A stretch of 6,704 bases of DNA from Actinomycetota bacterium (lineage in GTDB: Bacteria > Actinomycetota > Thermoleophilia > Solirubrobacterales > Solirubrobacteraceae): contig JAHWJM010000144.1 of NCBI GenBank assembly GCA_019348435.1, forward strand, positions 1-6,704, read 5' to 3'. Every line of letters begins with the position of its first letter. Position 1 is the first letter of the stretch. This document shows, one piece after another, positions 1 through 4,448 of the stretch. Under the pieces are notes generated by a model. That model was not told the origin of the DNA. It made no database searches and saw only the letters and a program-made list of their open reading frames with translations. The position numbers and the translations under genes were made by a program.

Positions 1-315
1 ACCGTTCAGCGCAGGACGCTCTGCGAGCACGTCGCTCAGCCGGCGATCCGGCGCGCCGACGAGGGCCGCGGATCAGCGCTCCAACGGACGCTCGCTGGAG
101 TCGCGCGGGCGCGCAGGCTCGGCCGTGGCCGAAGGCTGGCGCTGGCGCTGAAGTGGTCCCGCGCGCCGACACCGGATGCCTGCGATCCACCGGCGGATCG
201 TTGCCCGTGCAATCTCCGACGCACCGAGAACTAAGAATTTCCGGCTATTCGGGCAACCCCCACGACAGGTGATTAACGCTCTACTTACCAGCACATCGGC
301 TACCTCTACACGTTC

Positions 316-331
316 TGTGAAATCGGTCACT
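316..331. promoter_or_regulatory. CRP/FNR-family-like operator palindrome
   Basis: The sequence reads TGTGA-AATCGG-TCACT. The CRP-family consensus, shared by actinobacterial Crp/GlxR proteins, is TGTGA-N6-TCACA, so 9 of 10 conserved positions match and the spacer is exactly 6. It lies about 110 bases before the protease start codon. It sits just upstream of promoter-like boxes, where a CRP-type activator would bind. If the TTGACG/GATCAA pair is the promoter, the site centre would be near -60, a typical class I activator position. The match is seen directly; the regulator and the cAMP link are inferred. Confidence 0.45.
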
Positions 332-336
332 TAAAG

Positions 337-380
337 TTGCTACGCGGGCTGTTGACGAGCTAGTTTGTTCGACGGATCAA
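337..380 (+). promoter_or_regulatory. Candidate promoter of the protease operon
   Basis: Two box pairs are possible. The first is TTGACG at 352-357, a 17-base spacer and GATCAA at 375-380. The second is TTGCTA at 337-342, an 18-base spacer and TAGTTT at 361-366. Neither is a perfect sigma-70 promoter, but both lie in the locally AT-richer stretch directly after the CRP-like site and before the strong ribosome binding site of the protease. A start site near 373-387 would give a leader of about 50-70 bases. I cannot choose between the two from sequence alone. Confidence 0.3.
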
Positions 381-439
381 GTACGTGCGCGGGGGGCGTG
401 CGTACGGGCTGGAGAGGCACACAGACCTAAGGAGGACCC

Positions 440-1567
440 ATGACTGATGGGACCGCTCTTAACCTGAGCGACCTACGGCTGCAGCTTCATCGCGAGGGGG
501 CGCCGTGGCGGTCGGTGGACACGACGATCGCCATGCTCGAGGAGCGCGACCGGAGGGTGCTGCTGGGCGTTCCGCTGCCGGCCGAGAACGAGGCCGGGCG
601 CCTGATCGAGCAAAGCGCGGCGATCGCCGGCAACGGCTCGGCGCCCGCCGCGAGCAGCGGCAACGGGCACGGCTTGCTCGAAGCCGGCATCGGCGCGTCC
701 TTCGACGCCCGCAGCGTGGGCGGCAGCAGCTACGTCACGCCGGTCAAGAACCAGGGCAGCTGCGGCTCCTGCGTGTCGTTTGGCGCGCTTGCCACCCTCG
801 AGACCACGGCCGCCTTCAACCGCGGACAGCCCGGCCTCAAGCTCGACCTCTCCGAGCAGCACCTCTTCTTCGTGCACGGGCCCGCAACGGGCGCGTCGTG
901 CTCGAACGGATGGTGGCCGGAGCACGCGTTCGCCGCCTGCAAGGACACAGGCGTGACGTTCGAGGACTACATGCCCTACAACGCCGGTGGCGGCGGGACG
1001 CTGAACTCGAACTGGCAAAACCGTCTGGCGAAGACCGTAGACGTGCACACCCTGACGGGCAACGTCGCGGCGATGAAGAACCACATCGCCAAGCACGGCG
1101 CCGTCAGCGCCTGCTTCATCGTCTACCAGGACTTCTTCAGTTACGGTGGCGGGGTCTACAAGCATGTCAGCGGTGCCCAGGCCGGTGGCCACTGCGTATG
1201 CCTCATTGGCTTCGACGATCAGCAGCAGTGCTGGATCGGCAAGAACAGCTGGGGCACCGGGTGGGGCGAGCAGGGCTTCTTCCGCATCGGCTACGGGCAG
1301 TGCGCGATCGAGACCTGGCGCGTCCACGGGTCGAGCTACGTGAACCTTCGCATGGACGTCGAAGCGCTCATCCGCGGTCTGTGGAGCAACGAGGCCGCCG
1401 ACAACGCGTGGGCCTACCTCGACAAGGTCGGCTGGGCACGGCTGGCGCACCCGGCGGCGGGGGCGAACCTGTCGATGCTGACGACGTTGACGTCCGCTCG
1501 GTTGCGAGACAAGCCGATCAGGGCGTTCCACGACAACGGCGAGCTTACGTCCGCCTACGTCTTCTAG
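440..1567 (+). CDS. Papain-family (C1A) cysteine protease with C-terminal extra module
   Basis: A 375-aa papain-like endopeptidase. Residues 1-85 form a short pro-region-like segment without a signal peptide or obvious ERFNIN motif. The catalytic core is at about 86-305. PVKNQGSCGSC (101-111) gives the oxyanion Gln105 and nucleophile Cys111. GGHCVCLIGF (249-258) gives His251, and KNSWGTGWGEQGFF (268-281) gives Asn269. Cys108 and Cys154 (CSNG, where papain has CNGG) match the conserved papain C22-C63 disulfide. Odd points: the nearly invariant Trp after the active Cys is Val (CGSCV), and a disulfide-type pair occurs in a protein with no export signal. Residues 313-375 form an extra C-terminal module repeated in the next gene. 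The start is fixed by AAGGAGGA at 429-436, three bases before ATG. It is first gene of a three-gene operon ending in a chagasin-type inhibitor. The protease call is firm; substrate and location are unknown. Confidence 0.97.
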   Translation: MTDGTALNLSDLRLQLHREGAPWRSVDTTIAMLEERDRRVLLGVPLPAENEAGRLIEQSAAIAGNGSAPAASSGNGHGLLEAGIGASFDARSVGGSSYVTPVKNQGSCGSCVSFGALATLETTAAFNRGQPGLKLDLSEQHLFFVHGPATGASCSNGWWPEHAFAACKDTGVTFEDYMPYNAGGGGTLNSNWQNRLAKTVDVHTLTGNVAAMKNHIAKHGAVSACFIVYQDFFSYGGGVYKHVSGAQAGGHCVCLIGFDDQQQCWIGKNSWGTGWGEQGFFRIGYGQCAIETWRVHGSSYVNLRMDVEALIRGLWSNEAADNAWAYLDKVGWARLAHPAAGANLSMLTTLTSARLRDKPIRAFHDNGELTSAYVF

Positions 1568-1588
1568 CTCGAAGGGAGCGAATTACCG

Positions 1589-2017
1589 ATGGCAACCAAG
1601 ACGAAGTCGCAGTACGCATCGCCCGCAGAGACGGTCACACCCGCCCGTTCGGGAGAGCCGGTCCCCGAGCTCACGCCCGAGCAGGTACTGACGCCGCCCC
1701 CGGTCGCGGACGTCGCGGCGAAGGGAGCGCCGGCGCTCCAGCCGCCGGGCACGGAGGCTGCGGGGCTTCGCGCCGCGGACGGCCGCAGCGAGACGATCGG
1801 AGCCTTCCAGTCGGCCGCGGTCACGGGCCTGTGGACGAGCGACAACCCGAGCAACACCTACGTGTACCTCGCGGGGGTCGGCTGGAGGCGGATATCGCCT
1901 GCGAACGTCACCTCACATCACGCGATGGTGCAGATCGCGCGCCTCGCGCGCGACCGCAACGCGTCGGTCAGCGCCAACATCGACGGTGGCGTTGTCAAGG
2001 AGCTCTACCTGTGGTGA
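1589..2017 (+). CDS. Small protein: disordered N-terminus plus the protease's C-terminal module
   Basis: A 142-aa protein. Residues 1-75 are rich in Pro, Ala, Thr and Glu and look disordered. Residues 80-142 align without any gap to residues 313-375 of the protease just upstream, with 18 of 63 identical and both copies ending exactly at the C-terminus. Shared landmarks are GLW at the start, N then YL.. VGW.R in the middle, a single Met, A-R-x-R, then D-x-G and a last Tyr two residues from the end. I know of no named domain for this module. The gene begins 21 bases after the protease stop with AAGGGAG at 1572-1578 as ribosome binding site, and its stop overlaps the inhibitor start. Possible roles are partner, decoy, substrate or scaffold for the protease through the shared module; all are inference. 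There is no signal peptide, membrane segment or catalytic motif. Confidence 0.85.
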   Translation: MATKTKSQYASPAETVTPARSGEPVPELTPEQVLTPPPVADVAAKGAPALQPPGTEAAGLRAADGRSETIGAFQSAAVTGLWTSDNPSNTYVYLAGVGWRRISPANVTSHHAMVQIARLARDRNASVSANIDGGVVKELYLW

Positions 2018-2370
2018 GCTGCTGTCCCGGCCGGACGGTGGCCCGCGTGAGCGATTGCCGCATCGGACCCCAGGACGCCGGCCGCGACATCGAGGTCGCG
2101 GCCGGCGACCGCCTACTCGTCGTCCTCCCCGAGAACGCAGGCACCGGCTACACATGGGAGGTCGAGAACGTGCCCCCCGGCGCGCGCGTCATCGAGGAGT
2201 ACTACGAGCACGGTGAGGGCACCGGCATCGGCGGCGCCTCGACGCATGTGTTCGTCCTCCAACCGCCGGCCGAGCAGGGCGCTCTGCGGCTGCGCCATGG
2301 CCAGCCATGGATGGGCGAAGCCGGGATCTCCGAGCGCTATGAGGTCACGCTCGTGCCTCAGGGGGCATGA
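2014..2370 (+). CDS. Chagasin-type (I42) inhibitor of papain-like cysteine proteases
   Basis: A 118-aa protein with the three loops by which chagasin-family inhibitors plug the active site of C1 proteases. ENAGTGYTW (40-48) corresponds to the NPTTGY loop, GIGGAST (71-77) to the Gly-rich loop, and QPW (97-99) to the RPW loop. It ends in SERYEVTLVP, like the last strand of chagasin. The GTG start at 2014 overlaps the upstream stop (GTGA) and has AAGGAG at 1997-2002. GTG at 2011 is equally possible and adds one residue; later GTGs at 2038 and 2047 are less well placed. No signal peptide is visible, although many family members are exported; the N-terminus carries Cys3, Cys4 and Cys15. Coupled translation with the protease operon suggests it restrains that very protease, either inside the cell or until release. 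Family assignment is firm; the target is inferred. Confidence 0.92.
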   Translation: MSCCPGRTVARVSDCRIGPQDAGRDIEVAAGDRLLVVLPENAGTGYTWEVENVPPGARVIEEYYEHGEGTGIGGASTHVFVLQPPAEQGALRLRHGQPWMGEAGISERYEVTLVPQGA

Positions 2371-2410
2371 CCCGGACGCGACCGCAGACGACCAGCCGCA
2401 CGTCAGCGCC

Positions 2411-2432
2411 CCTGCCGATCGGGGATCGGAGG
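2411..2432 (+). terminator. Hairpin after the protease operon, possible terminator
   Basis: CCGATC at 2415-2420 pairs with GATCGG at 2424-2429 around a GGG loop. CCT at 2411-2413 extends the stem with AGG at 2430-2432, leaving G2414 bulged. The hairpin lies 40 bases after the inhibitor stop and just before a promoter-like box. No T-run follows, so it would be a weak or factor-aided terminator. Confidence 0.35.
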
Positions 2433-2448
2433 CCGCCGGCTGCCGGGC

Positions 2449-2454
2449 TACACT
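2449..2454 (+). promoter_or_regulatory. Candidate -10 box upstream of the 65-aa gene
   Basis: TACACT in the context ggcTACACTcc fits the TAnnnT -10 form common in actinobacteria; no clear -35 box is seen. A start near 2461 would place the hairpin at 2485-2528 inside the leader of the small gene. The very similar gcTACGCT lies ahead of the cold-shock gene. Confidence 0.3.
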
Positions 2455-2484
2455 CCGACGACAGCTCGTCTTCGCCTGGGTCTC

Positions 2485-2528
2485 GTCCCTCCTGCCTCGC
2501 GCGAACCACACACACGTTCAGGAGGGAC
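2485..2528 (+). promoter_or_regulatory. Leader hairpin that would hide an AGGAGG Shine-Dalgarno sequence
   Basis: GTCCCTCCTG at 2485-2494 is the exact reverse complement of CAGGAGGGAC at 2519-2528, giving a 10-bp GC-rich stem with a 24-base loop. The right arm contains a perfect AGGAGG (2520-2525), which would be buried when the stem forms. A second, free purine stretch GGAAGG (2531-2536) follows directly. The arms are seen; a role in controlling translation of the downstream small gene, for instance with temperature, is inferred from its place next to a cold-shock gene. Confidence 0.4.
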
Positions 2529-2541
2529 ACGGAAGGCGGAC

Positions 2542-2568
2542 ATGACGCACCCTGAGTCGAGCACATGA
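2542..2568 (+). CDS. Possible 8-codon leader peptide coupled to the 65-aa gene
   Basis: An ATG at 2542 with GGAAGG at 2531-2536 (five-base spacing) opens a reading frame for MTHPESST. It stops in an ATGA overlap exactly at the ATG of the next gene (2565). That next ATG has no good Shine-Dalgarno of its own, so translation may reach it by coupling through this leader. The frame is too short for any protein-level evidence, and chance is a real alternative. Confidence 0.3.
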   Translation: MTHPESST

Positions 2569-2762
2569 GCGCGTCCGGTAGGTCCAGCCGCCTGGCGCAG
2601 GTCGAGTCGCAGGTCAACTACCACCGCCAGCGCCTCGAGCTGTACGTGCGTCTGCACACCGACAACCCCTGCCAGCGCCTGACGCAGCTCGAGGAAGCCG
2701 TCCGCGGCGCCGAGGAGCGCCTGGCGACGTACGCCAAGGCGGAAGAGGCGGCCGAGGGCTGA
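2565..2762 (+). CDS. Small helical protein, paralogue of the 59-aa protein after csp
   Basis: A 65-aa charged protein predicted from its heptad-like Leu/Glu/Arg pattern to be mostly alpha-helical or coiled coil. I do not recognise the family. It is related to the product at 3115-3294: both carry RL at the front, then E, then HR.RL.LY (here YHRQRLELY, residues 19-27), a turn with Pro (residue 35), LEE and a C-terminal A..RLA followed by AK. The start has no strong ribosome binding site and overlaps the stop of the 8-codon frame at 2542; an in-frame stop at 2553 rules out a longer start. It sits directly upstream of the cold-shock gene, so the two relatives flank csp. A link with RNA or cold adaptation is suggested only by position. 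Confidence 0.7.
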   Translation: MSASGRSSRLAQVESQVNYHRQRLELYVRLHTDNPCQRLTQLEEAVRGAEERLATYAKAEEAAEG

Positions 2763-2786
2763 GCGGCGCGCGGACCGAGCGTGCGC

Positions 2787-2792
2787 TACGCT
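2787..2792 (+). promoter_or_regulatory. Candidate -10 box of the cold-shock gene
   Basis: TACGCT in the context gcgcTACGCTttg fits the TAnnnT form. A start near 2799 would give a leader of about 110 bases, as long leaders are usual for cspA-type genes. No clear -35 box is visible. Confidence 0.35.
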
Positions 2793-2807
2793 TTGTGACG
2801 ATCATGT

Positions 2808-2824
2808 CGAGCGAGCCTCGCTCG
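2808..2824 (+). promoter_or_regulatory. Stem-loop near the expected 5' end of the csp mRNA
   Basis: CGAGCGAG (2808-2815) and CTCGCTCG (2817-2824) are perfect inverted arms. With a realistic loop this is a 6-bp stem, CGAGCG/CGCTCG, around AGCCT. It lies 45 bases after the stop of the 65-aa gene and about 10 bases after the expected csp start site. It may therefore be either a weak terminator of the first gene or a 5' stem of the csp leader. No T-run follows. Confidence 0.35.
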
Positions 2825-2907
2825 GCCACACCGTGTTACGCGCCGCAGTCGTTGCAATGGAGCACCTCCGCGCCCGTAGTGCACATACGTAGTGGAGGAA
2901 CAGCACC

Positions 2908-3111
2908 ATGCCTACAGGAACCGTGAAGTGGTTCAACGACGACAAGGGCTTCGGCTTCATCACCCCGGACGACAACACGAAGGATCTGTTCGTCCACCAC
3001 AGCGGCATCAACTCCAACGGCTTCAAGTCGCTGGCTGAGGGTGCCAAGGTCTCCTACGACGCCGAGGCCGGCGACAAGGGACCCAAGGCTGTCAACGTCA
3101 CCACGCTCTAG
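2908..3111 (+). CDS. csp: CspA-family cold-shock protein
   Basis: A 67-aa single cold-shock domain, the standard family length. It opens with PTGTVKWFNDDKGFGFI, which contains the RNP1 motif KGFGFI (13-18), and has RNP2 as LFVHHS (27-32). These aromatic and basic residues bind single-stranded RNA or DNA, so the protein acts as a cytoplasmic RNA chaperone that keeps mRNA unfolded. The start is supported by GGAGGA at 2894-2899, with the ATG nine bases on. The expected leader is about 110 bases and holds a stem-loop at 2808-2824. CCTCC at 2865-2869 can also pair with the GGAGG of the ribosome binding site. The gene is followed three bases after its stop by a small gene related to the one upstream. 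The family is certain; whether it is cold-induced or constitutive cannot be read from the protein. Confidence 0.98.
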   Translation: MPTGTVKWFNDDKGFGFITPDDNTKDLFVHHSGINSNGFKSLAEGAKVSYDAEAGDKGPKAVNVTTL

Positions 3112-3114
3112 CAG

Positions 3115-3294
3115 GTGACGGCTGCGACGCGACTCGAGCATCTCGAGGCCGAGGCGCAGCACCATCGCAACCGGCTGGCGCTCTACAACGCGCGGATCCT
3201 CACCGGCAAGCCCTCCAGCGCCATGCGGCTGGAGGAGCTTCGGCGGATCTCCGCGGGCGCCGACGCGCGGCTCGCGCACGCCAAGACGGATTGA
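3115..3294 (+). CDS. Small helical protein directly behind csp, paralogue of the 65-aa protein
   Basis: A 59-aa protein starting with GTG three bases after the csp stop. It has no Shine-Dalgarno of its own, so it is probably translated by coupling with csp. The translation starts VTAATRLEHLEAEAQ and carries HHRNRLALY (residues 16-24), matching YHRQRLELY of the upstream 65-aa protein. Both then share a Pro-containing turn, LEE and ARLA...AK near the end; two small gaps align the pair over nearly the whole length. The conserved pattern in two diverged copies is the main evidence that this short frame is a real gene. No known family is recognised. Helical and probably coiled-coil; a partner role for Csp is inference from position. 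Confidence 0.7.
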   Translation: MTAATRLEHLEAEAQHHRNRLALYNARILTGKPSSAMRLEELRRISAGADARLAHAKTD

Positions 3295-3303
3295 GAGAAC
3301 GCA

Positions 3304-3319
3304 CCGCGCGCAAGCGCGG
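3304..3319 (+). terminator. GCAA-tetraloop hairpin after the csp cluster
   Basis: CCGCGC (3304-3309) pairs with GCGCGG (3314-3319) around GCAA, a GNRA-type tetraloop when read on the plus strand. It starts ten bases after the stop of the 59-aa gene, in the 27-base gap to the convergent gene. No T-run follows, as is common in high-GC Gram-positives. The structure is seen; termination is inferred. Confidence 0.45.
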
Positions 3320-3321
3320 CG

Positions 3322-3549
3322 CTACATCGCAGGACCGTCCGGGCCGCTCTCGCGAGCGGCCCGTTCGCGGTCTTCGGAGCGTCCGATCGCGTAGAAGGCC
3401 GCCGCCAGCACGAGCGTGAAGGCCGTTCCGCCGAGCACGATGCCCGCGGCGGTGGCGAGGTTCGAGCGCCCCAGCGCGAGCAGCAGCGCGCAGCCGGCGA
3501 TGCAGGCGACGATCGCGACGAGCAGCCATCGCATCGTGCGATCGTGCAT
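3322..3549 (-). CDS. Small two-helix membrane protein
   Basis: A 75-aa protein with two hydrophobic segments, at about residues 7-27 (WLLVAIVACIAGCALLLAL region) and about 33-55 (TAAGIVLGGTAFTLVLAAAF region). A charged C-terminal tail RSEDRERAARES follows. This is a small integral membrane protein with both ends probably on the cytoplasmic side. I do not recognise a family. ATG at 3549 is chosen because it lies 11 bases after the stop of the proline-rich gene; ATG at 3534, giving MRWLLV, is also possible and neither has a clear ribosome binding site. A strong 10-bp hairpin lies within its last codons. It converges on the csp cluster. Confidence 0.65.
   Translation of the reverse strand: MHDRTMRWLLVAIVACIAGCALLLALGRSNLATAAGIVLGGTAFTLVLAAAFYAIGRSEDRERAARESGPDGPAM
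3340..3363 (-). terminator. 10-bp hairpin with GNRA loop inside the 3' end of the membrane-protein gene
   Basis: CGGGCCGCTC and GAGCGGCCCG are perfect inverted arms around four bases. On the minus strand, the coding sense here, the loop is GCGA, a GNRA tetraloop. The hairpin lies within the last codons of the gene, ending about 18 bases before the end of its stop codon. It could end minus-strand transcripts before they run into the csp cluster, or stabilise the 3' end. No T-run is present. The codons are ordinary for the neighbourhood, so a coding-only explanation is possible. Confidence 0.35.
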
Positions 3550-3560
3550 GCGCGGCGGGT

Positions 3561-3680
3561 CTACTGGCCGGGCGGAACCGGATCCGGGATCGGATCCGGG
3601 ATCGGGTCGGGGCCCGGCACCGGCGGGTCGGGCTCCGGGAAGGGCGGGGGGGCGGGGGTCTCTCCTGCGGAAGTGGTCAT
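3561..3680 (-). CDS. Proline-rich 39-aa peptide with PDPI repeats
   Basis: A 39-aa product starting MTTSAGETPAPPPFPEP and ending in repeated D-P-I-P units, then PPGQ. Prolines make up almost half of it, so it is probably extended and unstructured. The start is favoured because AAGGA (bases 3689-3693 read on the minus strand) lies eight bases before ATG; longer in-frame starts lack this. The stop is 11 bases ahead of the membrane-protein start, which suggests one transcript. The repeats come from 12-base tandem DNA copies at 3579-3602. It might serve as a linker or surface-exposed peptide, but no function can be assigned. It may also be a non-conserved frame. Confidence 0.5.
   Translation of the reverse strand: MTTSAGETPAPPPFPEPDPPVPGPDPIPDPIPDPVPPGQ
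3579..3606. repeat. 12-base tandem repeat CGGATCCGGGAT
   Basis: Two exact copies at 3579-3590 and 3591-3602, followed by the start of a third (CGGG). The unit length is a multiple of three and encodes the PDPI repeats of the 39-aa peptide. Its copy number could therefore change without breaking the frame. Confidence 0.8.
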
Positions 3681-3806
3681 CGCGCATGTCCTTGACGGGT
3701 GATGGTGAGGCATTGCGTGCCCCGGCGTCTGAACGCGCAAACGACAAGGTGCGCCGCGCTTGCCCACCGAGGTGCGCCGCTCTTCCCACAGGTGTTTGGA
3801 GGGGCG

Positions 3807-3812
3807 TAAGCT
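3807..3812 (+). promoter_or_regulatory. Candidate -10 box of the TPR-like gene (near leaderless)
   Basis: TAAGCT fits TAnnnT and ends eight bases before ATG 3821, so transcription would begin at or next to the start codon. GGAGGGG at 3798-3804 lies 16 bases from the ATG, too far for a good ribosome binding site, which agrees with a leaderless or nearly leaderless mRNA. No clear -35 box is seen. Confidence 0.35.
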
Positions 3813-3820
3813 CGCCTGTC

Positions 3821-4405
3821 ATGCAGGAAGGGCAGCATCGCGACCTGATGATCGCCGCCATCGCCGCCGAGGGCGTGGCGCACGCTGCGCTCGTCGCGGG
3901 TGACCCGGAGGCGGCTCGCGCGGCGTATGCCGACGCCGTCGCGAAGTACCGCGCCTCTTGGGCGCTCGCGCCGCCAAAGAGCTATGGGCGCCTCGTCGGG
4001 CTGCTCAAGGCGGCCGTCCTCGCAGGCGATGCCGGGGCCGCTGCCGAGGAGGTGCGCGAGGCCCTCGACGGCGACCCCGATGCCGGCGGCTCGCCCGTCG
4101 CGTCCTACGTGCTCGCGGTCGCGGCGCTGATCCTCGGCGACGACGATGCGGTCGCGCCGCTCGCCGACGTCATGGATCCGCGTGGGGGCGCGTTCGAGCG
4201 CACGGCGACGGCGCTGCGCGCGCTCGCCGCCGGCGACCGCGAGGCGTACGCTGACGCCGTCGCGGCGATCGAGGCCGACTTCGCCGCGCGCGACGAGCAC
4301 CTGACGGGCGTGGCGATCGCCGATACGGCGATCATGCTCGAGCTCATCGCGCGCGAGCGCGGGCTCGCCGCCGAGCTCGACAGCCCGCTCGTGCGCCTGC
4401 CCTGA
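3821..4405 (+). CDS. Ala-rich TPR-like helical-repeat protein
   Basis: A 194-aa soluble protein built of paired helices. AAEGVAHAALVAGDPEAARAAYADAV (16-40 region) looks like one TPR-type hairpin, and repeats of the A..LAAGD.EA form recur at about residues 64-82, 97-115 and 131-150. No catalytic motif, signal peptide or membrane segment is seen. Such proteins generally bind other proteins, but no partner can be named, and I do not recognise a specific family. The start at 3821 is chosen because a -10-like box lies just upstream; ATG at 3848 is an alternative that removes nine residues. It is divergent from the proline-rich/membrane-protein pair and convergent with the gene at 4449-4598. Coding evidence is strong (Ala/Asp-rich with consistent third-position GC); function is unknown. 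Confidence 0.8.
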   Translation: MQEGQHRDLMIAAIAAEGVAHAALVAGDPEAARAAYADAVAKYRASWALAPPKSYGRLVGLLKAAVLAGDAGAAAEEVREALDGDPDAGGSPVASYVLAVAALILGDDDAVAPLADVMDPRGGAFERTATALRALAAGDREAYADAVAAIEADFAARDEHLTGVAIADTAIMLELIARERGLAAELDSPLVRLP

Positions 4406-4406
4406 C

Positions 4407-4440
4407 GCGCCGCCTTGTCCGGCGGGATGCGCACCGGCGC
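4407..4440. terminator. Weak inverted repeats in the convergent gap
   Basis: GCGCCG (4407-4412) can pair with CGGCGC (4435-4440). Alternatively CCGCC (4410-4414) pairs with GGCGG (4421-4425). They lie between the stops of two convergent genes (4405 and 4449), where a two-way terminator is expected. Both stems are short and no T-run follows. Confidence 0.25.
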
Positions 4441-4448
4441 CTACTCCG

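Larger units (their letters stand above)
1..439. other. No supported gene; upstream region of the protease operon
   Basis: No frame in this stretch gives a recognisable protein. Several Arg/Pro-rich open frames exist on both strands at positions 1-330, but they have no convincing ribosome binding site and read like GC-rich noise. A short minus-strand frame open to the left edge (about 1-75) cannot be judged. From about 225 to 380 the base composition is clearly less GC-rich than the rest of the window, as expected for a promoter region. It contains the CRP-like palindrome at 316-331 and the promoter-like boxes at 337-380 listed separately. Confidence 0.6.

Noticed and set aside
73..330. 85-codon minus-strand frame upstream of the protease
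   Set aside because: No ribosome binding site or family pattern; it crosses the AT-richer promoter region and the CRP-like site.
473..1531. 352-codon minus-strand frame opposite the protease
   Set aside because: It is antisense to a protease with all catalytic motifs. Its composition is typical of a GC-rich shadow and no motif is visible.
505..2010. Long plus-strand open frame running through the protease and module genes into the inhibitor
   Set aside because: It is the out-of-frame shadow of two clearly real genes and is Arg/Gly-rich without motifs. Only its end, from 2014, is the chagasin-type gene.
2367..2555. 62-codon frame starting in an ATGA overlap with the inhibitor stop
   Set aside because: The overlap and AGGGGG before it look inviting. 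But the product is a Ser/Arg/Pro mix without pattern, and it runs across a likely terminator, a -10-like box and the hairpin at 2485-2528.
2857..2892. 11-codon ATG frame ending just before the csp ribosome binding site
   Set aside because: It has no ribosome binding site of its own and no coupling overlap with csp, so chance is the simpler explanation.
3416..3820. N-terminal extension of the TPR-like gene frame
   Set aside because: The extension is antisense to the membrane-protein and proline-rich genes, is of poor composition, and passes through the -10-like box at 3807-3812.
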